In this document: positions 1-5,190 of the stretch, piece by piece | Layout: each line of letters starts with the position of its first letter | Numbering within the stretch: the stretch's first letter is position 1 | Assembly: GCA_964575675.1 (NCBI GenBank) | Contig: CAZNRY010000217.1 | Location: forward strand, 1-5,190 | Direction: 5' to 3' | From: CAZNRY01 sp964575675 | GTDB lineage: Bacteria; Eisenbacteria; RBG-16-71-46; CAIMUX01; VGJL01 | DNA: 5,190 nucleotides | Position numbers and translations under genes: made by a program | Notes under the pieces: model-generated | Seen by the model: only the letters and a program-made list of their open reading frames with translations | What the model was told of the DNA's origin: nothing | Databases searched by the model: none

Positions 1-1677
1 GGCGGTGACTCGGCCGCCGAACCCTTGGCGTTGCTCCCGGCCCCGAAGGTCTCGATCCTTGACCGGATTCTCCATGGAGGCTCGAACGAGGTCGCCACGA
101 GCGGAACGCTCAGCCCGCCGCGATCGGGGCGCGACTTCGCGCGGATCGACTGCTATGGAATCGGGGTGAACCCGCGTCTCAGCGAAGCGGACTTCAACCG
201 CGCCCTCGAACCCGCGCTCTTCACCGTCGCGTTCGACTTCAGCATGCCGATCGCTTCCCTCCTCGCAGGGATGGAACTGGATTTGACGGGCGATCCGCAG
301 ACGCATCCATTCAAGCAGATCGTCGATCTGATGGCGCAGCAATGTCCCGACCTATCCGCGGAGCTCCTGTCGGCGATGCAGGAGCAGGACGCGCCGGCGG
401 TCTACACGAAGCTGGTCGAGTGCTACGTCGAGACTCTCAGACAGAATCCGGACGACTTTGCGACCGCAGCGCGTGATGTGATCACGGCCGCCAACGGTGG
501 AGCGCTACCCCGCAGCTTCGTCAAGAGATGGCTTTTCCCGACGCGTCTCGTCGGGGCGGCGCTGGGCGCAACGAATCTCTCCTGGGTCTTCGCCTCCAGG
601 ATCACGAGCGACGTCGTGACAACCTTCCGCTACGATACTGCGACCGCGCCCGTGTACAACTCCACGATCGAAGGAAGGGTCCTCGACGCGGCGAACGATA
701 CCGGTCTTGCCGGAGTCGAGATCTCGATCTCGACCGGCGACGGCGTTCCGGTCAAGGGCACGACGACGGATGCGGAGGGAAACTTCAGCGTATTGGTTCC
801 GGCCGGTCTCATCATCCTCGACTTCTCCAACCAGGGATACTTCGGCGCCCGGCAGGAAGTGAACGCCGATCCGTCCGTCACGACCACGCTGCCTGCTACG
901 CGCCTCGCCTCGCACGCCGATACGAGGGGCACCGTGGGCGGGCACGTGCTCGATGCGCAAACCGGACTCGGGCTTTCCGGCGTGACCGTCCGGCTGGTTT
1001 CTGGGCTCGACCCCGAGGCCACAGGAGAGGTCGCGACGGCGACAACGGACGAGAGCGGAGCCTACCAGTTCGCCTCGATGCGTCCCGGCAGCTACACGGC
1101 GGTTGCCACCATGGAGGGATTCATCTCGCAATGGGTCTACCTGGCCGTCGTCGGCGGGGTCACGCGAAGCGACTACGACATCACGCTGAGCCGGCCCCTC
1201 GGCGAGGGATACCGCTTCGTCCTGACCTGGGGAGAGACCCCGAGCGACCTTGACTCGCACCTTGTCACGCCGGGGATCGAGGGATCGACTTACGAGGTCC
1301 GGTGGAACAATCGCGGTTCCCTGGAGTCCCCGCCGTACGCGAATCTCGATGTGGATGACCAGTCTTCCTACGGTCCCGAGACGATCACGATCGCCGCGAA
1401 TAACGAGGGTACGTACCGCTACGCCGTCTACCAGTGGTCAAGCAGCGGATCCATGCCCGAATCGCAGGCGCGGGTCGTCCTCTACTCCGGCGATCAGGTC
1501 CTGCGGCAGTGGACCGTGCCCGGTTCGGGTACCGGCCGGTGGTGGTACGTGTGCGATCTCAACGCGGTGACGGCCGCCGTCCAGAGTGTCAACAGCCTGC
1601 AAGCGACCCCCCCGGAGGGGATGTCACCCAGTCTGGCCGGCGCCGCGAAGGAAGGGAAGAAACCGCCGCGAGAGTAA
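1..1677 (+). CDS. Modular protein with two carboxypeptidase-regulatory-like domains and a C-terminal YfaP/DUF2135-type domain (5' end missing)
   Basis: The frame is open to the left edge, so the gene starts outside the window; the first in-frame start-like codon inside is TTG at 25, with no evidence that it is used. Residues are numbered from there. Residues 1-212 are mostly helical-looking with some beta content, and I do not recognise them. Residues about 213-293 and 302-391 are two carboxypeptidase-regulatory-like (transthyretin-like beta-sandwich) repeats, each with the pattern G-x-V-x-D-A, then GL-x-G-V, then TD-x-x-G-x-(F/Y). Residues about 395-515 match the YfaP/DUF2135 family: FVLTWGETPSDLDSHL near the start, LDVDD at 441-445, YGPETITI at 449-456 and a terminal RWWYVCDL at 505-512. 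The last 35 residues are a polar, Pro/Lys-rich tail. Such modules usually occur in secreted or surface proteins, but the signal region is off-window and no enzyme motif is visible. Function unknown. TAA stop; the HD gene follows 61 bases downstream and may be co-transcribed. Confidence 0.88.
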   Translation, partial: GGDSAAEPLALLPAPKVSILDRILHGGSNEVATSGTLSPPRSGRDFARIDCYGIGVNPRLSEADFNRALEPALFTVAFDFSMPIASLLAGMELDLTGDPQTHPFKQIVDLMAQQCPDLSAELLSAMQEQDAPAVYTKLVECYVETLRQNPDDFATAARDVITAANGGALPRSFVKRWLFPTRLVGAALGATNLSWVFASRITSDVVTTFRYDTATAPVYNSTIEGRVLDAANDTGLAGVEISISTGDGVPVKGTTTDAEGNFSVLVPAGLIILDFSNQGYFGARQEVNADPSVTTTLPATRLASHADTRGTVGGHVLDAQTGLGLSGVTVRLVSGLDPEATGEVATATTDESGAYQFASMRPGSYTAVATMEGFISQWVYLAVVGGVTRSDYDITLSRPLGEGYRFVLTWGETPSDLDSHLVTPGIEGSTYEVRWNNRGSLESPPYANLDVDDQSSYGPETITIAANNEGTYRYAVYQWSSSGSMPESQARVVLYSGDQVLRQWTVPGSGTGRWWYVCDLNAVTAAVQSVNSLQATPPEGMSPSLAGAAKEGKKPPRE

Positions 1678-1689
1678 GGCGGGACCGAC

Positions 1690-1719
1690 TCCGGGGGGGA
1701 GAATCGCTCCCCCCCCGGA
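1690..1719 (+). terminator. GC-rich hairpin between the modular protein and the HD gene
   Basis: TCC, seven G and AG (1690-1701) pair with CT, eight C and GGA (1707-1719) around a 5-base loop AATCG, giving about 12 base pairs with one bulged C. The hairpin begins 13 bases after the upstream stop codon. No T-run follows, so it is not a textbook intrinsic terminator. It ends seven bases before the Shine-Dalgarno sequence of the next gene, so it could also act as an mRNA-stabilising or attenuating structure. The structure is seen directly; its role is inference. Confidence 0.4.
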
Positions 1720-1725
1720 CTCCTC

Positions 1726-1733
1726 AGGAGGGG
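1726..1733 (+). promoter_or_regulatory. Shine-Dalgarno site deciding the HD gene start
   Basis: AGGAGGGG lies just upstream of ATG at 1739; the AGGAG core ends 8 bases before it. This selects 1739 over the in-frame GTG at 1586, which lies inside the upstream coding region. The site is preceded by CTCCT, so CTCC at 1720-1723 could pair with GGAG at 1727-1730 in a weak 4-bp stem that partly masks it. Confidence 0.7.
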
Positions 1734-1738
1734 GCGCG

Positions 1739-2296
1739 ATGTACTCGCAGAGGCGCGAGCAGGCGATCCGGTTGATGCTCCGGGCGCACGAGGGGCAGAT
1801 CCGGAAGGCCGAGCCGGAGATTCCCTATGTGGCCCACCTGATCCATGTCGGCTTGATCGTCCTCGAATCGGGCGGGGACGAGGACACTGTGATCGCCGCC
1901 CTGCTTCACGACGTTCTCGAGGACACCGACGTGACGCCCGAGGATCTTGACGCTTCCTTCGGCCCGCGCGTGACGGCGCTCGTCCGTGAGGTGTCGGAGG
2001 ACAAGATGTTGCGGTGGGCCGACCGGAAGATGCGCATGATCGACCAGCTCAGCCACGCGACGGCCGAGGCGTGTCTGATCGCGGCGGCCGACAAGATCTC
2101 GAATCTCGAGACCCTGGTCCTTGCCCACGTGCGGCAAGGCCCCTCCATCTGGGAGAGTTTCCGGGGGGCGCCGCGGCCGACGATCGAGTTCTATGCCGGG
2201 GCGCTGACGGTGCTGCGCGGCCGGATCCCTGCGGCCCTCGAAAGGAACTTCGAGGCGGCGCTCGAGGCCGCGCGATGCCTGCTCGAACCAGATTGA
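1739..2296 (+). CDS. Stand-alone HD-domain phosphohydrolase, RelA/SpoT hydrolase-like (HD_4 type)
   Basis: A 185-residue soluble protein without signal peptide or membrane segment. The motifs of the (p)ppGpp hydrolase domain of Rel/SpoT and of small alarmone hydrolases are in order: R22-K23 followed by P29-Y30-V31-A32-H33 (first metal ligand), the HDVLEDT block with H57-D58 and the catalytic-type pair E61-D62, and AADKISNL with D118 as the last ligand. Length fits a single-domain hydrolase; no synthetase, TGS or ACT domain follows. Known Rel-type HD domains use Mn2+ to remove the 3'-pyrophosphate from (p)ppGpp, and the related metazoan enzyme MESH1 can also dephosphorylate NADPH. Which substrate this one uses cannot be told. 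Residues 126-185 are a helical C-terminal extension with W-x-x-F and an aromatic helix, as in many stand-alone relatives. ATG start with a strong Shine-Dalgarno. It lies 61 bases after the preceding gene on the same strand and is probably read from its transcript, since no clear promoter is seen in the gap. Confidence 0.9.
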   Translation: MYSQRREQAIRLMLRAHEGQIRKAEPEIPYVAHLIHVGLIVLESGGDEDTVIAALLHDVLEDTDVTPEDLDASFGPRVTALVREVSEDKMLRWADRKMRMIDQLSHATAEACLIAAADKISNLETLVLAHVRQGPSIWESFRGAPRPTIEFYAGALTVLRGRIPAALERNFEAALEAARCLLEPD

Positions 2297-2323
2297 GCGC
2301 CGATCGCGACCCCGGGCCAGCGA

Positions 2324-2357
2324 GGAGCCCCTCCGCCCGTTGGGGCGGAGGGGCTCC
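2324..2357. terminator. Perfect 15-bp hairpin between convergent genes
   Basis: GGAGCCCCTCCGCCC (2324-2338) is an exact inverted repeat of 2343-2357 around the 4-base loop GTTG. It sits 27 bases after the stop of the plus-strand HD gene and 34 bases beyond the stop of the minus-strand lipoprotein gene, the usual place for a bidirectional terminator. Neither flank carries a T-run, so termination may rely on the strong stem alone or on another factor, or the hairpin may mainly protect 3' ends. The structure is certain, the function probable. Confidence 0.65.
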
Positions 2358-2391
2358 GTCTGAAAGATGAGGAGGTTCCTTCCGGCGCGGT

Positions 2392-3957
2392 CTAGCGCAC
2401 GGTCGCCACGGTGCGGAACCCGACCGAGAAGTCTGCGACCTCCGGACGAACGTGGTCGCGGCGCCAGGTCTGCATCGATCCGGATCCCTTGTTCCAGTTG
2501 CCGCCCCGGATGATCTTCAGGATGCCGGTCTCGGGGGGATTGTGCGGGTTCGTGTAGGGACCGTGCCAGTCGTCGCACCACTCCGAGACGTTCCCCGCCA
2601 TGTCGTGCACCCCGAGGGCCGTCGATCCGTCCTGGGTCTGAAAACCGCCGTGCGACAGACCGTCGTAGAACCCGACCGGCGTCGTGCGGACACGCGACTG
2701 CGATTCGAACGGGTCGCCGCTGTCATCGAAGTTCGCGCGGCTCCCGTCCGCCTGCCGGCCCCACGGGAACGTTCTGCCCAGCCCGACGGTGATGGTCTGT
2801 TGTTCCCCGCCGATCTCGACCGTAAACGTCCTCTCCCCGTACTCGTTGCTGTTCCCGCGAGCGGCCATCTCCCACTCCGCTTCCGCGGGCAGCCGCCGGC
2901 CATAGTACTGTGCGAATGCGTTTGCGCCATCCCAGGTCACCTCGATGGCCGGGAAGTTCTCCTTCCCTGAGATGACGGTGAAAAGGCTGTCCGCGAGATC
3001 GTAGCTGAGCTGGGAGGTCGTCTTGCTCTCGTTGGTCACCGCGTAGAGGATCACCCCGCCACCGTCATAGACGCCTCCGCCGCTCGTTCGGATGAGGGGC
3101 CCCGGGTCCTTCACGCGGATGGCCTCGTTCAGGAAGTCGGCGAACTGCTGGGTGGTAACTTCATGCCGGTCGATCTCAAACGACTCGACGGCGATCGGGT
3201 TGCCCGGATGGACGAATTCCTCTTCGCCCCCCATCACGAGCCATCCCGCGGGGCAGGAGACCCTCTCGATCCTCGTGTTGAAGTCCCAGATGGGGCTGAC
3301 GCCCATCGCGCCTTTCGGATCGCGGGCCGTAACCTGCCAGAAGTAGTGGGCGTTGAGAACGACGGGGTTCGGCAGGGTGACCTGTGTGTCCGCGATCCCG
3401 TCGGCGATCTTCTCCAGCTCATTGCGGACGGTACCGGCAAAGACCTCGAAGAGCAGCTGGTCTCCGGCGTCCAGATCGGAAGCGGACCACTGGAGGGTAA
3501 CGAGTCCGGCTTCCAGGTCGCGCGCCCCGTCAAGTGGGCTGACCGGAACGGGAACCCCGGGAGACTGATCCGCAACGGCGATCGCCCAGACGGTCGGCGA
3601 CGGCTCGGAGAAATTCCTGTAGACGTAGGAACGGACCCGGTAGTAGTAGGTCTGCCCCGCCTCGATGCTGTTCGCATCCCCGTAGGCGGTGATGCCGGCT
3701 CTCACGGTGTCGACCTTCGCGAAGGAGGCCGTCCCACCGGCCGATCGCTCGATCTGGAACCCCGTCTCGTCTGAACTCCGATCGCGCCAATGGAGCGCGA
3801 TTCCCTCGGCGGAAGTGCTCACGATCTGCAAGTCGCTCGGCGCGCGCGGGGGAGGCTCTGCCGGCGACGTCGGTCCTCCGTCCCCTCCATTGCCGCACCC
3901 AAGGCCAAGCAGGACGCACCCCGCGACCGCCATCGCCAGGAGTCTCTCACTCCTCAT
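2392..3957 (-). CDS. Putative lipoprotein with two Fn3-like domains and a SUMF1/formylglycine-generating-enzyme-fold domain
   Basis: 521 residues. The N-terminus is a lipoprotein-type signal: MRSER, a hydrophobic stretch, then LGLGC with C21 as likely lipidated cysteine; VAGC ending at C14 is a better lipobox but leaves a very short signal. A Gly/Pro/Ser-rich linker (22-40) follows. Residues about 39-130 form a fibronectin type III domain (LHW at 55-57, ETGFQIER at 64-71, YYYRVRS at 104-110); 133-230 look like a second Fn3-type module with LQWS and YFWQVTA. Residues about 232-518 are an FGE-sulfatase (SUMF1) domain: FEIDRHEVTTQQFADF from 260, RRLPAEAEWE at 354-363, GVHDMAGNVSEW at 449-460, RGGNW at 484-488 and GFR at 513-515. 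Catalytic FGEs carry a cysteine pair between the last two motifs; this stretch has none, and the only cysteines in the domain are C235 and C461. It is therefore more likely a structural, binding or otherwise diverged member than a sulfatase activator. ATG start; probably anchored in the outer envelope. Confidence 0.9.
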   Translation of the reverse strand: MRSERLLAMAVAGCVLLGLGCGNGGDGGPTSPAEPPPRAPSDLQIVSTSAEGIALHWRDRSSDETGFQIERSAGGTASFAKVDTVRAGITAYGDANSIEAGQTYYYRVRSYVYRNFSEPSPTVWAIAVADQSPGVPVPVSPLDGARDLEAGLVTLQWSASDLDAGDQLLFEVFAGTVRNELEKIADGIADTQVTLPNPVVLNAHYFWQVTARDPKGAMGVSPIWDFNTRIERVSCPAGWLVMGGEEEFVHPGNPIAVESFEIDRHEVTTQQFADFLNEAIRVKDPGPLIRTSGGGVYDGGGVILYAVTNESKTTSQLSYDLADSLFTVISGKENFPAIEVTWDGANAFAQYYGRRLPAEAEWEMAARGNSNEYGERTFTVEIGGEQQTITVGLGRTFPWGRQADGSRANFDDSGDPFESQSRVRTTPVGFYDGLSHGGFQTQDGSTALGVHDMAGNVSEWCDDWHGPYTNPHNPPETGILKIIRGGNWNKGSGSMQTWRRDHVRPEVADFSVGFRTVATVR

Positions 3958-3963
3958 CTCCCG

Positions 3964-3971
3964 ACCTCCTC
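3964..3971 (-). promoter_or_regulatory. Shine-Dalgarno site of the lipoprotein gene
   Basis: On the minus strand GAGGAGGT lies 6 bases before ATG at 3957. It is a near-perfect anti-16S match and confirms this start, as does the signal peptide that follows directly. Confidence 0.8.
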
Positions 3972-3993
3972 AACCCCATCATTCATTGTGAAC

Positions 3994-4022
3994 AGCCTAA
4001 TCGCGGCGACCAGCGTGATCAA
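3994..4022 (-). promoter_or_regulatory. Sigma70-like promoter for the lipoprotein gene
   Basis: Read on the minus strand: TTGATC (-35, 4/6 match; 4017-4022), a 17-base spacer, and TAGGCT (-10, matching T1, A2 and T6 of the consensus; 3994-3999). Transcription would begin near 3987, leaving a leader of about 30 bases with the Shine-Dalgarno. It fits in the short gap after the stop of the upstream gene at 4032, so the lipoprotein gene can have its own promoter. The spacer holds TCGCCGCG, shared with the promoter of the neighbouring minus-strand gene. Confidence 0.45.
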
Positions 4023-4031
4023 CCGGCACGG

Positions 4032-4484
4032 TTACCGCGCACATCCTTCATCCGCAATCCTGCGCCTCAATGCCACAGGGCCGAGCAGACGCACCGAGCG
4101 AACCTGCTCTCGAAGCGCCCCGATCCTCGAAACGCACGGGCCCCAGATCCCGAGGGCCCGATCTCGCGCGCTCTCGCGCACGATCGCTATCTCCGAGATG
4201 AGGTCCGTTCTGGGGGAGACCCACCAGACCAGGACGGTCTCGTCCAGCGCCGGATCGATCGCAAACTCGAGTCGGTAGTTCCCGTCGCGGTCCGCCAAGG
4301 CTGCGCCGGCGAGCCGGCCCCCTTGATAGATCCTGACGGCCGCCCCCGGCATGGGAGATCCGCTCTCATCGCCGACCATCCCGCTCAGGGTCATGGGAAC
4401 AAGTCCGAGTGAGGGGTCTGGGGCAGCGCCTGCCGACCCCGTCAGGCATGCCGCGAAGAGCAACACCGCCGCCTCACGGATCAT
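4032..4484 (-). CDS. Small secreted protein with one carboxypeptidase-regulatory-like domain
   Basis: 150 residues from ATG at 4484 to TAA. An open frame continues upstream to 4724, but that would run into mreB, has no export signal and would span the promoter; the 4484 start directly opens a signal peptide (MIREAAVLLFAACLTG, with AGAA giving a likely signal-peptidase I cleavage around residue 20-21). A purine-rich AGGGGGG ends 7 bases before the ATG, a modest ribosome site. Residues about 33-74 show the carboxypeptidase-regulatory-like pattern: LSGMVGDESG, then MPGAAVRIY at 45-53, then LADRDGNYRLEF at 63-74. The remainder (75-150) has WW at 87-88 and an Arg-rich C-terminal half that I do not recognise. 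Known relatives of this fold act as small accessory beta domains, not as enzymes. Probably periplasmic or surface-associated; function unknown. Its stop is 74 bases upstream of the lipoprotein start on the same strand, so readthrough into that gene is possible. Codons strongly favour G or C at the third position, supporting a real gene. Confidence 0.75.
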   Translation of the reverse strand: MIREAAVLLFAACLTGSAGAAPDPSLGLVPMTLSGMVGDESGSPMPGAAVRIYQGGRLAGAALADRDGNYRLEFAIDPALDETVLVWWVSPRTDLISEIAIVRESARDRALGIWGPCVSRIGALREQVRSVRLLGPVALRRRIADEGCAR

Positions 4485-4524
4485 CCCAATGCCCCCCTGC
4501 TCCGGCTTTGCCCGCAACACGGAG

Positions 4525-4553
4525 AGGCTAACGCGGCGAGGCTCAAGCGTCAA
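4525..4553 (-). promoter_or_regulatory. Sigma70-like promoter for the small secreted protein gene
   Basis: On the minus strand: TTGACG (-35, 5/6 match; 4548-4553), a 17-base spacer and TAGCCT (-10, T1, A2 and T6 match; 4525-4530). Transcription would start near 4518, giving a leader of about 34 bases before ATG 4484. This is the best sigma70-like match I found in the window. It also supports 4484 over starts further upstream, which would lie before the promoter. Confidence 0.5.
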
Positions 4554-4584
4554 GCAAACCGAGGGAGGCAAGCCCCCGAATTCC

Positions 4585-4613
4585 TTGCGCTTGCCCCTAC
4601 CCTCTGCTAACTT
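4585..4613 (+). promoter_or_regulatory. Possible promoter for mreB
   Basis: TTGCGC (-35, 3/6; 4585-4590), a 17-base spacer ending in TGC (an extended -10 TGn), then TAACTT (-10, 3/6; 4608-4613). Transcription would begin near 4620, about 40 bases before the GTG start. The hexamers are weak, but the spacing, the TGn and the position in the divergent gap are consistent. Low certainty. Confidence 0.3.
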
Positions 4614-4640
4614 GACGGGCCTTGGGCGTCTAGGGGCGGC

Positions 4641-4648
4641 AGGGGAGG
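4641..4648 (+). promoter_or_regulatory. Shine-Dalgarno site deciding the GTG start of mreB
   Basis: AGGGGAGG ends 11 bases before GTG at 4660, a slightly long spacing. The in-frame ATGs at 4675 and 4684 are 26 and 35 bases away, too far to be served by this site. Confidence 0.55.
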
Positions 4649-4659
4649 ATCTTTCCACA

Positions 4660-5190
4660 GTGTTCAGTCGTCTCATGGGACTGATGTCGAACGATATCGC
4701 GATCGATCTCGGGACGGCCAACACCTTGATCTACGTCAAGGGACGGGGGATCGTCCTGAATGAGCCCTCCGTTGTCGCAGTCGATCGTCTCACCCACCGC
4801 GTCCTCGCCGTCGGGTTCGAGGCCAAGGCGATGCTGGGGCGCACACCCACGGGGATCGAAGCTGTTCGGCCGATGAAGGATGGCGTGATCGCCGACTTCG
4901 AGAAGACCGAGGAGCTGCTGCGCAAGCTGATCCTGAAGGTTCAGACACGTCGATACCTCGTCAAGCCCCGCGTCATTGTCTGCGTGCCCTCCGGAATCAC
5001 GGAAGTCGAGAAGCGCGCCGTGCGAGACTCGGTCGAGCACGCCGGAGCCCGCGACACCTTCTTGGTCGCCGAACCGATTGCCGCCGCGATCGGCGTCGGT
5101 CTCCCCGTCGAGAGGCCGACCGGAAACATGGTGATCGACATCGGGGGAGGAACGACCGAGATTGCGGTCATGACGGTCAACGGCATCGTC
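4660..5190 (+). CDS. mreB: Rod shape-determining protein MreB, N-terminal 177 residues (3' end beyond window)
   Basis: An actin-like ATPase that forms membrane-bound filaments under the inner membrane and guides the elongasome (MreC, MreD, RodA, PBP2) in side-wall peptidoglycan synthesis. The frame stays open to the last base, so the protein is cut at about half of the usual ~345 residues. Motifs seen: phosphate-1 loop AIDLGTANTLIYVKG with D16, then GIVLNEPSVVAV; LGRTPTGIEAVRPMKDGVIADF; the connect-1 stretch VCVPSGITEVEKRAVRDS; AEPIAAAIG with E138 at the position of the catalytic glutamate; and phosphate-2 VIDIGGGTTE with D160. The GTG at 4660 puts 12 residues up to SND, exactly as in E. coli MreB (MLKKFRGMFSND), and has a Shine-Dalgarno, so I prefer it to ATG 4675 or 4684. 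The residue before the catalytic glutamate is Ala where many MreBs have Glu. It is divergent from the small secreted protein gene; mreC and mreD would be expected downstream outside the window. Confidence 0.97.
   Translation, partial: MFSRLMGLMSNDIAIDLGTANTLIYVKGRGIVLNEPSVVAVDRLTHRVLAVGFEAKAMLGRTPTGIEAVRPMKDGVIADFEKTEELLRKLILKVQTRRYLVKPRVIVCVPSGITEVEKRAVRDSVEHAGARDTFLVAEPIAAAIGVGLPVERPTGNMVIDIGGGTTEIAVMTVNGIV

Noticed and set aside
505..1260. Long minus-strand open frame opposite the modular protein
   Set aside because: It is Arg/Gly/Asp-rich low-complexity translation with no domain pattern, typical of the antisense of GC-rich coding DNA; the plus strand has clear domains.
1614..1677. GGAGGGG followed by ATG at 1621, resembling a start site
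   Set aside because: It is in frame with the modular protein and would give only an 18-residue peptide; it is part of that gene's C-terminal tail.
1586..1738. Upstream GTG start for the HD gene
   Set aside because: It overlaps the preceding coding region, adds a Pro/Arg-rich stretch absent from the family and lacks the strong Shine-Dalgarno seen before ATG 1739.
1724..2581. Long minus-strand open frame covering the HD gene
   Set aside because: It crosses the HD gene, the convergent hairpin and the end of the lipoprotein gene, and its product is Arg/Pro/His-rich without motifs.
4021..4033. AACC-GGCAC-GGTT inverted repeat at the stop of the small secreted protein gene
   Set aside because: Only a 4-bp stem with no T-run, and it overlaps the stop codon; too weak to call a terminator.
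3163..4278. Plus-strand open frames opposite the lipoprotein and small secreted protein genes
   Set aside because: They are shadows of minus-strand genes that have recognisable domains, signal peptides and ribosome sites.
4612..4617. TTGACG as -35 of an mreB promoter
   Set aside because: No -10-like hexamer lies 15-19 bases downstream; that stretch is GC-rich (GGCGGC).
4485..4724. Upstream extension of the small secreted protein gene to ATG 4724
   Set aside because: It would overlap mreB, span the predicted promoter and bury the signal peptide inside the protein.
4630..5186. Minus-strand open frames opposite mreB
   Set aside because: The plus strand encodes an unmistakable MreB; the antisense products have no recognisable features.

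Overview
This is a GC-rich bacterial window with five protein-coding genes packed closely together; no intergenic gap exceeds about 175 bases. There is no RNA gene, CRISPR array, insertion sequence, phage gene or attachment site that I can support. The coding style suggests a Gram-negative, rod-forming, free-living or uncultured lineage. It shows strong Shine-Dalgarno sites, G/C-ending codons, an E. coli-like MreB, a Fn3/sulfatase-modifying-factor-fold lipoprotein, carboxypeptidase-regulatory-like domains and a YfaP-type domain. This mix is common in high-GC members of the FCB superphylum (Eisenbacteria/Krumholzibacteria-like genomes), but that assignment is inference from style and not proven by the sequence.

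Layout. Bases 1-1677 (+) hold the 3' part of a large modular protein: an unrecognised N-terminal region, two carboxypeptidase-regulatory-like beta domains and a C-terminal YfaP/DUF2135-type domain. A GC-rich hairpin follows at 1690-1719, then a stand-alone HD-domain phosphohydrolase of the RelA/SpoT hydrolase type at 1739-2296 (+). A perfect 15-bp hairpin at 2324-2357 separates it from a convergent gene, 2392-3957 (-). That gene encodes a putative lipoprotein with two Fn3-like domains and a C-terminal formylglycine-generating-enzyme-fold domain lacking the catalytic cysteines. Upstream of it on the same strand, 4032-4484 (-) encodes a small secreted protein with one carboxypeptidase-regulatory-like domain. 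Divergent from that, 4660 to the right edge (+) is the N-terminal half of mreB, the actin-like rod-shape protein, starting at GTG.

How it works together. Three of the five genes encode proteins built from beta-sandwich or lectin-like modules, two of them with clear export signals. They look like envelope or surface proteins, but no shared pathway is visible. The HD protein is probably a nucleotide (possibly ppGpp) hydrolase. mreB probably begins a cell-shape cluster that continues beyond the window. Both minus-strand genes have sigma70-like promoters with the same 17-bp spacing and a shared sequence core, which hints at co-regulation. I see no convincing evidence for a previously undescribed system; the most interesting items are the shared promoter core, the cysteine-less lipoprotein and the unrecognised N-terminal region of the first gene.
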